From positions 62,001-126,000 of the forward strand of contig NZ_JBGCUS010000001.1 of NCBI RefSeq assembly GCF_041415945.1: 64,000 bases of DNA. Direction: 5' to 3'. A program made the position numbers and the translations under genes. The stretch comes from Ancylobacter sp. IITR112. GTDB lineage: Bacteria > Pseudomonadota > Alphaproteobacteria > Rhizobiales > Xanthobacteraceae. Of the stretch, positions 9,816 to 20,500 are shown piece by piece; positions within the stretch are counted from its first letter, which is position 1; each line of letters starts with the position of its first letter. Below the pieces are notes generated by a model. That model searched no databases. It saw nothing but the letters and a program-made list of their open reading frames with translations, and was not told the DNA's origin.

Positions 9816-10996
9816 GCCAGATTCTCGGCAAGCGCCTCGGTGGGCGATATGTGCTGGATCTCGATCACCTGCCGCGCGGCAACCAGCAGTGCGAAGAGGT
9901 AGGAGGCGCCCGCCGCCAGCAGCAGGTCGGCCGGCCGGAGCAGGCAGATGCGGCCTTGGAACACTTCGACGAGGAACAGCCGGTTCATCACGGTCGAGGC
10001 GGCATAAGCCAGCACGAAGGCGATGGCGAGGCCGGCCGAGGTGATGGATAAGGATTGCACCAGCGGAAACAGCAGAAGCTTGGCCCGCGACATGCCGAGC
10101 AGACGGAGCAGGCTTAGCTGCGGCCGGCTCTGGCGCACACTGCCGGTTATCATCGCCCACAGAGAGATGCCGTAGCCGGCCACGCCCGAAACCGAGATGA
10201 TGGTAAAGACCCCTCCCATCACCTGGTCAAGCTGCTGCACCCAGGCGATGTTGGCGGCTTCGCTGCTGGTGCGGAATCCGTAGGCAGCGACGGCCCGTTC
10301 CAGATCGGCAACGGCCTCGATCGAGCGGGCGTAGAGGCGTAGGCTGTCATAGACCGGCGCGCGCGGCGCGGCGCCGGCAGGCGCAGCATTGATCTCGTCG
10401 GCGAAGGCGGCCATGGCGTTGAGCCGCGCGACCGACACCAGCGCGCGGTCGCCCTCGAGCGCCCCCCGCGGCAGGATCAGGGCGACCGTCATCTCCATAT
10501 CGAGGCTTTCGGTCTGGCTGTTGCGGTAGACGCTCCCCACCACCCTGTCGCCCGGCTTCGCCAGGAGCTTCTCGGCGAGGCGCTCGGAAAGCACGATCTG
10601 TCCGTCGGCGATGGGAGGAAAGCCGTCCGGCAGGAGCGGATCGCCCGCCGCAGTGGGAAGCCAGTCGGCACTGATGATGTCCAGCGCCGAGCGATCGCGC
10701 CGCATCTCCGCGCTGGCAGCTATGCTGCGCGGCGCCCCGACCACGAAGCCGGTCTCCGGCCGCGCGCGCAGGGCGGCGATGTCGTCCTCTGTGAGCGGGC
10801 GATGCCCCGCCACTCCTATGCGCAATATACCGGGATCGGCACGCAGCTCGGCAAACATGCCGGTGATGATGCCGAGCTTCAAGCCATAGAGCACGAGCAA
10901 CGGGGTGAGCACAGCGGCAAGCGCCACGGCGCTGAACAGATTGGCATGCGTGGCATGCCGCACAGCTTTCAGCGCGATTGGCACCACATGGCTCAT
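9812..10996 (-). CDS. FtsX/LolC-type ABC transporter permease (TagS-like)
   Basis: A 394-residue permease of the MacB/LolC/FtsX class. One membrane helix near the N-terminus (LFSAVALAAVLTPLLVLYGL), a periplasmic domain of about 200 residues, then three helices in the C-terminal half (VFTIISVSGVAGYGISLWAM; KLLLFPLVQSLSITSAGLAI; ADLLLAAGASYLFALLVAAR). It overlaps the ATPase gene by 4 bp at its start (10993-10996) and the FGE-like gene by 4 bp at its end. Such transporters do mechanical work on periplasmic partners or lipoproteins and are not conventional importers. Position between an ATPase and a TagR-like protein mirrors tagT-tagS-tagR of T6SS loci. Confidence 0.88.
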   Translation of the reverse strand: MSHVVPIALKAVRHATHANLFSAVALAAVLTPLLVLYGLKLGIITGMFAELRADPGILRIGVAGHRPLTEDDIAALRARPETGFVVGAPRSIAASAEMRRDRSALDIISADWLPTAAGDPLLPDGFPPIADGQIVLSERLAEKLLAKPGDRVVGSVYRNSQTESLDMEMTVALILPRGALEGDRALVSVARLNAMAAFADEINAAPAGAAPRAPVYDSLRLYARSIEAVADLERAVAAYGFRTSSEAANIAWVQQLDQVMGGVFTIISVSGVAGYGISLWAMITGSVRQSRPQLSLLRLLGMSRAKLLLFPLVQSLSITSAGLAIAFVLAYAASTVMNRLFLVEVFQGRICLLRPADLLLAAGASYLFALLVAARQVIEIQHISPTEALAENLA

Positions 10997-11757
10997 AGTG
11001 CGCCGCCTCCCGCCCGCTGCGCCCGCTCGGCGCCGGCGCGCCCGATCACCGTGTGCATGGCACGGCCCGCACTACGGCTTTCCACATCGAGCCGGACGAG
11101 CTGGAAGCGTTGCGCGAGCTCGACATTGTGGGTGATCACCAGCACCGCCGCTCCCAGGGCCCCGGCATAGTCGATCAGAAGCCGTATGATCATCGCAGCG
11201 ATCTCCTGGTCGACCGCGCTGGTCGGCTCGTCGGCCAGTACCACGGCCGGACGATGCGCCAGCGCGCGGGCGATGCTGACCCGCTGGCGCTGGCCGCCTG
11301 AAAGCGCCGCCGGATAGGCCCCTGCGAGTGGCGTGATGAGCAGACGCTCCATCAGTTGGTCGATGAAGGCCTCGTCCCTCAGCGCCGCTATGTTCTGTGA
11401 GAGGCGGATGTTGTCACGCACTGTGAGGAAGGGCAGCAGCCGGCTGGTCTGCACTACATAGCCGAACAACCGCCCACGCAGCGCCGCGAGTTTCTCCTGC
11501 TGGCCGCGCGCCATCAGGGCGGCTATGTCGATCCGGCGGTCGCCATCCTTCACACTCATTGCGCCGAACACGTCCGGAACGCTTGCGAGCGAGAGCATTT
11601 CCAGCGCGGTGGTCTTGCCGATGCCGCTCGGCCCACACAGGCCGTAGACGGCGCCCGCGCGCAACTCGATGTCACGCAGGCAGATATTGGACTCCCGCTG
11701 CCCATCCGACAGATGCCGTTCGGCATGCTCGACATGGAGAAGGTTCGTGCCCGCCAT
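10993..11757 (-). CDS. LolD/TagT-type ABC transporter ATPase
   Basis: A 254-residue ABC ATPase. Walker A GPSGIGKTT lies near residue 40, signature LSGGQRQRVS near 150, Walker B AVVLADEPTSAVD near 170, and the H-loop as VLVITHNVEL. The sequence class is that of LolD/MacB/FtsE ATPases, and the next gene is an FtsX-type permease sharing a 4-bp overlap, so they form one transporter. The start lies 9 bp beyond the stop of the vWA gene. Confidence 0.92.
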   Translation of the reverse strand: MAGTNLLHVEHAERHLSDGQRESNICLRDIELRAGAVYGLCGPSGIGKTTALEMLSLASVPDVFGAMSVKDGDRRIDIAALMARGQQEKLAALRGRLFGYVVQTSRLLPFLTVRDNIRLSQNIAALRDEAFIDQLMERLLITPLAGAYPAALSGGQRQRVSIARALAHRPAVVLADEPTSAVDQEIAAMIIRLLIDYAGALGAAVLVITHNVELAQRFQLVRLDVESRSAGRAMHTVIGRAGAERAQRAGGGAL

Positions 11758-11765
11758 TGCCAGCC

Positions 11766-13715
11766 TCAGGGCATCAAGGTCAGCGGGACGACGGAAACGC
11801 TCTCGCCCGGCGGGGCGCCGGGCTTGAGTGGATACCAGCGGGCGGCTTCACCATGGATGCGTTCCAGAGCTGTCACCTTGGAACGCAGCGCGTCGAACAG
11901 TTGGCGCTCGCGGATGGGCGACATGTCCCGGAAGTCCTCCGGGGTGATGTTCACGATCTCGCTATTATAAGGCAGGTCCTGAAGATATTCGCCGAGCAGG
12001 TCGCCCAGCGTGCCGGCATTCTGCACCGCCTCGGGCCGGCGGGTGATGAGCGCGACCGATTCTCGCAGTCGCTGGAAGAAGGTCGCGCGGTTCGACCGCA
12101 TCGGGTCGGTGCCGAGTTCGATCGCCTTGCGGATGACGTCGCGCAAGGTCGACAGCTCATTCTTCGACATCAGCACATAAGGGGTCACGGGGACGACGTT
12201 ACGCTCCAGCGGGTCACGGTCAGTGAGCCAGCCCTCGAAGACATCGGGCGCGCGGGTGGACGAAACGCTACCGAGATAGGCGAGCTGCATGGCCCGCCCG
12301 GCGCGGCTGGTCGACGAGGAGATGTCGTTGCGGGCGCCCTGGGCTTCGCGCAGGCGGCCGCCGACAGCGTCGGTCACCATTCGTTCCAGTTCGCCCGACA
12401 GGACGTTGATCTGGCGGCCGAAATCGCCCGTGTCGCCGCCCTCGATCGGAAAGTAGAGCGGGGCACCGGCGAAGCTGGACATGATACGGTAGGACTGCTC
12501 CGCCGTCTCATGGTCAAACCGGCCATTCGCCGTTTTGAGGTGCAGGGTGAAAAGGGCGACGCCCTTCTGCTGCTCCAGCAGGGCGTGCAGTTCGGGCGCG
12601 GCGAGCGAGCCCATCATCGCCTCCGGGCCGGGCTGGCGCGGTCCGGCGTCGGTGATCAGGATGATGAAGCGGCCGCCGAACGGCTCCCAGTTCATCTCGT
12701 CGGCCGCCGTGAACACCCCCCCGATCGAGTCTTCGGTGAAACCTTCGCTGCTGATGCGGGCGGCCTCCACCTGATCGATGGCGGCAATGAACTTGTCGGC
12801 CGTGGCATCCTCATCGAGCGGCAGGAAGACCTTCGTCACATATGTCAGCTCCGGCACCAGCCTCGTGCTATCGCGAAACGCCACCAGGCCGAAGCGGAAG
12901 CGGTCCGCCTGCGGACTGCCGGCGATCCGGTCGCGCAACCGGGCAATCACACGGCGCACCTCGTCGATATAGGGCTGCATCGACTGCGTGGTGTCGATGA
13001 CGAAGGTGACGCCGATGCGGAAATTCTTGAGCGCGTCCTCCTGGCTAGCCGGCGCCGGGGTGCTTTCGGCCCTCTCGGCAACCGATGCGATGCGCAGCAA
13101 TTTCGCCGGCCCGTTGGAGGGAAGCCGGACCCGCTGCGCCTCCAGTATCGGAAGGATGTAGAACTCCCGCTCGATGTCGACGAATTCCGCCGGCTCGATC
13201 GAGATCACCGGGCTGTCGGCCGGCAGCCTTTGCATGACGGCCTCACGACGCAGGCGGTCGATCCGCGCGGTCACATCCTCGCTTGAGAGCGTGGATTCCA
13301 AGTCGGTGCGTGACTTGAAGATCAGCGTGCGCCCGCGATTGGCCGGATTGTTGAAGCCGAGAACGATCGTCTGCCGCCAGTCGATCGCCTTGTCGGCCGG
13401 GATCCACCCCTCGCTGCCTCCCGTCAGGCTCCGGCCGACCTCAACATAGTCCTTGCCGCCGACATTTCGGCGGTCATAGACGTAGAAAATCTCGAACGGC
13501 GGGAAGGTCTCCACCGTCGCGCCGGTGCCTGGTTCGCGGGTGAGAGGCGTGTCCGGGCGGCTGAGCGCGCGCTGGTAGAGCGACGTTTTGCCGGGGATCA
13601 GCAGTGGATCGCGTGCCTCCGCCTGCTGCGGGAGGGCGCCGATGAGGAGAAGCCCGACGGCGATACCCAGACACCGCAAGGCGAGGCTTCGGCGTACGAA
13701 TCGGCGGCCATGCAT
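11766..13715 (-). CDS. Exported von Willebrand factor A protein (PpkA vWA-like)
   Basis: From the ATG at 13715 (1 nt after the preceding TAA) the product has 649 residues. A signal peptide (ALRCLGIAVGLLLIGALPQQ, AEA cleavage) is followed by an SH3-like segment (GGKDYVEVGRSLTGGSEGWI) and, from about residue 250, a vWA domain with the metal-ion-dependent motif DTTQS (VTFVIDTTQSMQPYIDEV) and the later TDAGPR segment. The C-terminal 300 residues are helical and unfamiliar. T6SS kinase PpkA carries a periplasmic vWA domain that contacts TagR; here the vWA part stands alone, with no kinase domain, beside TagT/S/R-like genes. Confidence 0.87.
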   Translation of the reverse strand: MHGRRFVRRSLALRCLGIAVGLLLIGALPQQAEARDPLLIPGKTSLYQRALSRPDTPLTREPGTGATVETFPPFEIFYVYDRRNVGGKDYVEVGRSLTGGSEGWIPADKAIDWRQTIVLGFNNPANRGRTLIFKSRTDLESTLSSEDVTARIDRLRREAVMQRLPADSPVISIEPAEFVDIEREFYILPILEAQRVRLPSNGPAKLLRIASVAERAESTPAPASQEDALKNFRIGVTFVIDTTQSMQPYIDEVRRVIARLRDRIAGSPQADRFRFGLVAFRDSTRLVPELTYVTKVFLPLDEDATADKFIAAIDQVEAARISSEGFTEDSIGGVFTAADEMNWEPFGGRFIILITDAGPRQPGPEAMMGSLAAPELHALLEQQKGVALFTLHLKTANGRFDHETAEQSYRIMSSFAGAPLYFPIEGGDTGDFGRQINVLSGELERMVTDAVGGRLREAQGARNDISSSTSRAGRAMQLAYLGSVSSTRAPDVFEGWLTDRDPLERNVVPVTPYVLMSKNELSTLRDVIRKAIELGTDPMRSNRATFFQRLRESVALITRRPEAVQNAGTLGDLLGEYLQDLPYNSEIVNITPEDFRDMSPIRERQLFDALRSKVTALERIHGEAARWYPLKPGAPPGESVSVVPLTLMP

Positions 13716-13716
13716 C

Positions 13717-14790
13717 TTACTGCCCCTCACTGCTGCAATAGGTATCCGCGTCGAAAGCCTCGAACACGCTGCTCGTGGCACTGCTGCTCTCGGCAGCCTT
13801 GCTGCACAGCCGGCGAAGCCCCTGCGCTGCCTGCTCGTCGCCGCCGGTCGCCACCTCGCGGTAATAGGCGGCGGCTGCGGCGGCGTTCGGCTCGAGCGGA
13901 CTGTTCTCGGAGGTCAGAGGATCGTACCAGCGAGCCAGCATGAGTTTTGCGCCCATCGAGCCTCGATCGGCAGCGAGTGTCACGGCCTCGAATCCCACGC
14001 CCTCGTCGCCGGCTCCGAGCGCCTCACGCCCGAGCGCCAGCAATTCGCCGGCATGGCCGCCATCCTCCAGAAAGGCGCGATAGCGGGCACGGAAATCGAC
14101 GGGTGGCGGAGAGGGGGCCGGCGGCGACGGCTGCAACGGCGGTGATGGCTGCAGCGACCAGTACGCGCCAGCGGCGACAAGCAGCAGCAGGGGCACGAGG
14201 CCGGCGAGCAGCCAGCGCTGCGATGAAGGAGGCGTCTTTGGCGGGAGGTCGGCCCGCTCGCCGTCCCCAATCGACATCTCTGGGTCCGTCGTGCTCGTCG
14301 TTTCCGACGTTTCCGACATTTCCGACGTGTCCGTCGACCCGCCGTTCCCGACCGGCTTCGGTGGAGCCGCCGGCTGGGCACCGGGACGGGAGAAGATATC
14401 GTCCGCCCCCGGATCTCCTGATGGCGGCGCCGGCGTCTGGACATCGACCGAGGCCGTCTCCGCCGGCGCGCTGATGTCGGGCCAGAAATGGCGCTCTGCG
14501 ATGCCGGTGCCCGGCAACGAGACGGTAAGATCGAGATCGACAGTGAGATATCCCGTCAGCTCCGGGCCGAACACCAGTTCGAGCCGGTCAGGATAGTGGC
14601 GCACCGACCGGGGCGCGAAGGCATGCACGGCGGATTGCCATCCGCTCGCGCCGAGATGGGGGCGGTCCGATTGCCGCCGCCGGCTGACTACAAGGCCGGG
14701 ACATTCGGCCTCGGGCGGAGGCGCGACGGTGATAACGACCCACCCCGCCGGGGAGGTCTCGCTCTCACGGATGGTCAGCCGCCCTGCCAC
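13717..14790 (-). CDS. Single-pass membrane protein with Sel1-like repeats
   Basis: A 357-residue protein starting at a GTG (14790) one nucleotide after the SrfC stop. Residues 1-105 form an unfamiliar beta-rich domain (LELVFGPELTGYLTVDLDL). A Pro/Thr/Ser/Glu-rich linker leads to one membrane helix (WLLAGLVPLLLLVAAGAYWS, about residues 190-210). The C-terminal part has Sel1/TPR-like helices (GVGFEAVTLAADRGSMGAKL, then AAAAYYREVATGGDEQAAQG). The layout suggests a cytoplasmic sensor or adaptor domain tied to a periplasmic scaffold. Its close packing with srfC and the vWA gene says that it works with them; the actual role is unknown. Confidence 0.82.
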   Translation of the reverse strand: MAGRLTIRESETSPAGWVVITVAPPPEAECPGLVVSRRRQSDRPHLGASGWQSAVHAFAPRSVRHYPDRLELVFGPELTGYLTVDLDLTVSLPGTGIAERHFWPDISAPAETASVDVQTPAPPSGDPGADDIFSRPGAQPAAPPKPVGNGGSTDTSEMSETSETTSTTDPEMSIGDGERADLPPKTPPSSQRWLLAGLVPLLLLVAAGAYWSLQPSPPLQPSPPAPSPPPVDFRARYRAFLEDGGHAGELLALGREALGAGDEGVGFEAVTLAADRGSMGAKLMLARWYDPLTSENSPLEPNAAAAAAYYREVATGGDEQAAQGLRRLCSKAAESSSATSSVFEAFDADTYCSSEGQ

Positions 14791-14791
14791 G

Positions 14792-17512
14792 TCAGTTGAC
14801 CTCCGATCCCTGCGCCCTGAGCACCTGGATGCTCTTCAGTATGGCGCCCAGAGCGGCGTTGCGCTCCACGTCGAGTGTCAGCCCGTCTACCGACCTTGCA
14901 TTGTCCTCTACCAGTCGGTGGAAGCCATACATCCAGTGCGAGAGGGCGTCGAACTGGTGGTGGCTCGGTTCGAGGTCGATCTGGCGCGCGCTATTGGCCC
15001 CCGGCGGACGGGTGAAGACGATTTTCTCGCCTCGGTCGGCCGTGGGCGCCAGCGGCCTCAGCGCGGGCGCCATCGCCTCGAAATAGAAACGGGTGACGAA
15101 GCGGTTGATGATGGCGGAACAGGCAAAGGCCGCCTTCTCGAGCGTCACGTCGATCTCTTCGCTGATATTGCCGGCGAGTTTGTCGATGGCGGCCGCCACC
15201 TGCGTCTCCAGCGCGCTGCGCCGCGCCGCCTGCGAAAGCTCATTCACCAGCTCTGCGGCGATCTTGGCATCGCCGAGGAAAAAGCCTGACAACGCCTCGG
15301 ATTCGCCGGACGAGCGCAACAGGTTCATCCAGTATTCGACCGCGGCCCTCGCCAGCCCGAGGTTAATGCCGTTGCCCGCGCCCATCCAGCCGGAAGGTGC
15401 GGGTGCCGTCGAGCCGGGCAGCGGCGGCGTTCCGGGGAAGGGTGGCGTTCCGGGCAAAGGTGGCATGCCGGGAAGAGGCGGAAGCCCCGGGAGGGGCCGT
15501 CCGATGCCGGCAACCGCCAGAGGCGACATCCCCTCTTCCTTCTTCTTCTCCCGCGAGCGGCGCGTGTAAAAGTCGTACAGCAGCTCGGAGTAACCGTGCT
15601 GCGAGATCTGCAGAGCGGAGAGAAGGTCGGCGAAGCGTCCCTCGGCATAGAGCCGCTGGACGTGCTGGAGGATGAGGAAGGAAACCGCGCGGCGTTCGGC
15701 GAGCCGGACCTCGACATCGTTGCTGATGTAGAAATGGTCGATCGCGCTGGAGAGCTGCTCGCCGAGCGCGGCGAGGCGCGCGGCGATCTGCTCGATCTTC
15801 ACCGCGGGCTTGCAGAGCCCCTCCAGATTGGTAGCGAGATAGGTGGCGCCGCCGTCATTGAGCTTCAGCCCCTCGTCGAACGCCCGGCCAGGATCCCTGA
15901 AGAAGCGCTGCACGCTGGGGACGTCGAGATAACCCCGCCGGAGGCGCTCGATATAGTCGATACGGTCCGGCCGAAACCGCAGTTCTGAGAGCGTCTCGCC
16001 ATATTCTATGATTGATTCCGCGGCGACGGTCGGGTTGCGGAACCAGTAGACATTGTCGAAGGCGCGTCCCGGCGTCCATTGCGTCGGCCATTCATGCGTC
16101 TTGGCGAAGAAGCTCTCGATCGACGACAGAAGCCGGTTCTTGAACCGCTCGCCAGGATGCGCCTTCTCGTCGCCGGCCTTTTCCTTGAAATGCTCGTCGA
16201 ACCAGGTGAGGACGAGATACAGCGCCACCGACTTGCCGAGACGCTGCGCCGGGGTCGATCCGTGCGTGATGCCAACCCAGCGGTTGATCATGTCCGGCAG
16301 GTCGGTGACGTCCTGATTGGACGGTTTCACGCAAAGCAGCATGCAGGTCAGCTCCTGCTCGGCGACGTAGCGCTCGAACAGATAGGCGACCTTGCCGCGC
16401 AGAACTGTCTCTTTCAGCGGATTCTTCGCCTCGTCCTTCAGGAACTCCGTCAGGGCGAGCCGCTGGCGCGAGCGCGCGCCGGGAAAGTCGAGGAGATCCG
16501 TATGCGACAGGAACGGCCAGGGCTGCGCCGCCATCGCGATGTGCAGTTCGGCCACCAGAGCCGTGACGATAGGCCTTGGCAAAGCGACCGGCGCGCCTGC
16601 GGCGGAGCGGATGAGCAGTTCCGGCTGGCCCGGCTTGCCGAGGCCCGCGAGTGTTTGCACGTCGATGATGCTCTCCGAGCGCGGTACAAGTGCCTCGATC
16701 GGGCAGAAGGCGTCCTGGGCAAAGCCGAGCCGGGCCAGCGCGCCGACCAGTTCGCTGTAGATGCCAGTGAATTGCGGCAGGCGCCCCCAGAGCAGCGCGA
16801 ACAGTTCCGCGCGGTCGGCGAGGGCGAGTTGCGGTACGATTTCCGACGCCTCGTCCCAGAAGCCGCGCAGCCCCTCCAGGGCGCGTGAGCCTTCGAAGGT
16901 GCGCTCGAAATATTCCTGCACGTCCCAGATGTCGTCGACGGTCAGCGTGTTGTCGGCGGGCCGGCTACCCTGCATGCGTTCACGGGCGCCGGCCAGTGCC
17001 CGGCGCACTTCCTCCGGTTCGATCTGCGGCGACGTCTTGGGGTCGCCATCGAGGAAGAAAGTGTTGCCGAGAACCTTGACGATGTCGGTCTCCGAGAGCA
17101 GCCGCAGGCAGACCGGAAAGCCTTCCGGCGACGCCTTCTCGTGCCGCGAGAAGCGGGTCACGACGCCGGTGGATTCGCGTTCGCCGCCCGGATTGATGTC
17201 CTGCAGGAAGTCGAGCGGTGACGGCAAGCCGGCGAAGCGTGCCTGTAGCGATCGACCGGACCCGCTGGCGAGCACCGAGACGAGATAGGATTTTCCTGCC
17301 TGGCTCGGGCCGAAGATGCCGACGCACATCGGCTTCTCGATCGAGCGATCGAGCTTTGCTGTCTCGGTGATCAGCCGGCGCAGCCGCTTGTCGATCGCCT
17401 TGCGTTCCAGGCCGACGGTCGCCTCGTTGCCGGGATCGTTGATCCAGGCAAGGGATTTGCGCGTCGCTTCCAGAAGCTGTCGACACTGTGTGTGCCACGT
17501 CTCGTGCATCAT
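14792..17512 (-). CDS. srfC: SrfC-like virulence factor family protein (P-loop GTPase-like)
   Basis: A 906-residue protein matching the SrfC family in size, gene order and fold. The ATG at 17512 sits 5 bp after the srfB stop; a longer frame (from 17632) would lie inside srfB. A Walker A/G1 motif GPSQAGKS is at about residues 68-75, and a G3-like DFPG occurs in LLDFPGARSRQR, as in dynamin-like or other large GTPases. A Pro/Gly-rich low-complexity stretch (repeats of LPGxPPxPG) lies near residue 700 before a helical C-terminus. srf genes were first named in Salmonella as SsrB-regulated factors; their biochemical role is still poorly known. Family assignment is from pattern recognition. Confidence 0.85.
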   Translation of the reverse strand: MMHETWHTQCRQLLEATRKSLAWINDPGNEATVGLERKAIDKRLRRLITETAKLDRSIEKPMCVGIFGPSQAGKSYLVSVLASGSGRSLQARFAGLPSPLDFLQDINPGGERESTGVVTRFSRHEKASPEGFPVCLRLLSETDIVKVLGNTFFLDGDPKTSPQIEPEEVRRALAGARERMQGSRPADNTLTVDDIWDVQEYFERTFEGSRALEGLRGFWDEASEIVPQLALADRAELFALLWGRLPQFTGIYSELVGALARLGFAQDAFCPIEALVPRSESIIDVQTLAGLGKPGQPELLIRSAAGAPVALPRPIVTALVAELHIAMAAQPWPFLSHTDLLDFPGARSRQRLALTEFLKDEAKNPLKETVLRGKVAYLFERYVAEQELTCMLLCVKPSNQDVTDLPDMINRWVGITHGSTPAQRLGKSVALYLVLTWFDEHFKEKAGDEKAHPGERFKNRLLSSIESFFAKTHEWPTQWTPGRAFDNVYWFRNPTVAAESIIEYGETLSELRFRPDRIDYIERLRRGYLDVPSVQRFFRDPGRAFDEGLKLNDGGATYLATNLEGLCKPAVKIEQIAARLAALGEQLSSAIDHFYISNDVEVRLAERRAVSFLILQHVQRLYAEGRFADLLSALQISQHGYSELLYDFYTRRSREKKKEEGMSPLAVAGIGRPLPGLPPLPGMPPLPGTPPFPGTPPLPGSTAPAPSGWMGAGNGINLGLARAAVEYWMNLLRSSGESEALSGFFLGDAKIAAELVNELSQAARRSALETQVAAAIDKLAGNISEEIDVTLEKAAFACSAIINRFVTRFYFEAMAPALRPLAPTADRGEKIVFTRPPGANSARQIDLEPSHHQFDALSHWMYGFHRLVEDNARSVDGLTLDVERNAALGAILKSIQVLRAQGSEVN

Positions 17513-17517
17513 TTGCC

Positions 17518-20500
17518 CTAAGCGATGGTGAGAATGCCGGAATCGAGCCAGTAGGTGCCGTCCGTGCTGGGCGGCGACGTGTCGAGCTTGAGTTCCATGA
17601 GGGATGTGACGGGCTTGTCGGAAGCGTCCCATGCCTCCGCCACCCGGAACTCCTCGCGTGTCGCCTCGCTCTTCAGCAGCGCGAACTCGCTAGGATTCTC
17701 CTCCAGTTCGACGTCGTTGCGGGAGATCAGCACGCGCACCGGCAGCGTGACCTTGCGGTGGTCGCCTGGAGTCAGGCGCAGGCGGTAGAGCGGTGCGGCC
17801 ACCCAGTCCTCGCGCGCAAGCTGGCGGTAGCCGATGCGCACCGCCGTATAGAACGTGACTTCCTTGTCGAGCGCGGTAGGCTTCGCCTCGTCGAGCTCGA
17901 CATCGGAGAAGTAGAGCTTGTCGTCGGTGATGACGCCGTCCTGGCGCATCTCGCCGATGTAGCGTGCGGTTGACCTCATCATCATGCCGGCGGTGTAAAG
18001 CGTGAAGTTCATCAGTTGCCCGGACGCGAGCGAGCACAGCATGCCGCCGACCACCGCTGTGGTCTTGGGATCGTCGATCACGCTCTGGGCCGGCCGGCGG
18101 AACGGATACCAGTTGCCGACGCGGTATTCGCGCATGGGGATGACGCGGTCGACCGGCACTGCGTGCTGGTTCTTGAACAGGCTGATGAGGCCGGGCTGGC
18201 AGGAGGGTCGCCCCGTCAGCAGCACGATGTCGGCGTCGAGCTTGTAGATGGCCTCGGCGATGTTGGCGAAGATCTTTTCGAACGCGGCGCGAATGCAGTC
18301 GTCCAGTACCTTGAAATCGGCGGCGACCGGCACCTCGGCGAGCGCGAAGGACCCGGCGCCGCGGGTGCGGACATAGGCCTGCAGATAGTTCAGGATCGGG
18401 CTGCGGTCGTCGAAGCGGGAATCGCGGGGTAGAAAGAACTCGGCGAAGCTGCGCACGGTCGGGGTCTTGCCGTGGGCGACCTGGCTCTCGGCGGCTTCGA
18501 GCAGGCCGAGCGCCACGGGGCGCAGCAGACTCAGCACGAACTGCCGGCGCAAATGCTTCTCGGCCTCAAACATGCCGGGGCTGTCGTCCGAGAAGCGATC
18601 CCTGAGCACGTTGCGGGCATTGGTCAACCCGCATGCCTCCAAATGGGCTTCGATGGCGGGAATGACGGCGCGCTCGACCACCAGTTTGACGAGGTCGTCG
18701 CCGGCGCGCCGGAAACCCTCGCGGAAGGTCTGGACCGGAATGATCGCCCTGTTGTCCAACTGGTAGTAGGTGGTGACCATGACATCGGTCGTTCCCCCGC
18801 CCACATCGACGCTGGCGAGGCGCAGGCTCTTCTGCGGCGCGGGGTCGGTGACGCGGCCCTCATGGTCGAGCAGCGGCCGCTCCTTGCCGAGGAACTCGAA
18901 TAGGCGGCGTATGTCGCCGCCGAGCTTCTGGGTGATCTCACCATAGAGATAGACGAGATGGACCGAGCTTGCCTCATCCCAGGAGGTGTGCACCTTCGGC
19001 ACGGGCGGGGCGCCGGGCACGCCGCCATCCCAGCCCATGAGCGACCAGAGCAGCTTGATCGCCGCTTCCGTTCGCGAGCGGATGATGCGCTGCTCCTGCA
19101 CCGGCGTCGCCGAGGGGATGGTCATGACGATGCTGCGCAGGCGGCGCGGCGAATCCTTTTCCCGGTCCTTCCGGCGGGTGCCCGGACTGTTGATCATCAT
19201 CATCGCCTGGCTGATGATTTCGAGCAGCATGAAGGTGAAGAAGGAGGAGCGCGAGAACCGCAGCGTCTCCGCGGGTTCGAGGTCGGAGGGCTGGATCCTC
19301 AGACCGAAATTCTTCCGGTCGGCGGCGAGCTGGGCAAGAACGTCGCCGCGATTGTTGACGTGCTTGTATATGGATCGCTCGATCAAGGGCTGAACGTCGG
19401 ACGACGCGCCGCCGGCATTGCGGAAGCGCCAGCTCTGCGGCACCGGCTCGACATCCCAGAGATAGCGCTTGGGCGATGACAGCCCGGTGAGCGCCTCGGT
19501 GCCTTCCGACTCGCTGCGGTAACGCGCAGCCTCCGGCCCGAGACGGACGAGGCTCGGCCAGAAGAACGCACGCCCACGGCCGGACTTCTTGGCGAAATCC
19601 TCCTGGCCGAATTCGGCATGCACCAGCTCCAGGCGGCTTTCGAACGGTTCGCGATAGGTGAGAACGGGATTCCCGAGGTCGCGCAACTCCAGCACCAGCG
19701 AGCGGTTGAGGTCGACGCTCTGGTCGTTTGGAAAGGCCTGGATCAGCAGGCCACAGGTGCGGCTGTTTCCGATGTCCAGCATCAGGTCGACGTCAATCGG
19801 CGTGACGCGCGGCTCCTTGCTGACCGTGTCTATAAGCGTGACCTTGGCCGGGCGGATGACCTGCGCAAGGAAGCCGAGGAAGGTGATGTAGAGTGCGATG
19901 TGCTCCAGCTTGTGCTGGAAGTCGTCCGGCCGCAGGTCCCGATTCGGGTATTGCTTCTTCTTGGCGTCGCGGAACATCGCCTCCAGCCAGGCGGAAAGCC
20001 AGGCCTGGCTGTCGACAGGCGCGCCGCCGCCAGGTGCCGCCATCTTGTTGGAGATGAAGCTGGCAATATCGCGCAGACGGTGCACAAAGCGGAAGGATTC
20101 CCGCTGCTCGGCATCCGACTTGCTGATGCCGAGATAAGCCCGCCCGGCTCGCTCCTCCACAAGGGTGGTGTCGAAGGCGAAGACCACGCGGTGGCTCGCC
20201 TCTTCGTCGCCATGAGCGTTGCGGGTCTCGAAAACACGAACGCGGACCCAATCGGTCGGACCGTCCTCGAACATCTCGTTGCCGAGGACATCGCGGCCGG
20301 GCTTGATGCGCAGGAAGGGAACGGGGACCCAGCGACCAAGGAAGACATCCAGGGCACGGGTCTTCGATATCTGGTACTCGTCGTCCTCCACCCCGGCCTC
20401 GTGCGGCAGCTCGGCACCGGGATTCTGGTCGTCCCAGTTCGGTATCAACCGGTATTCCGCCTGCTCGCCGGGCGCGTTCCTCGTCATGCGCTCGATGAAG

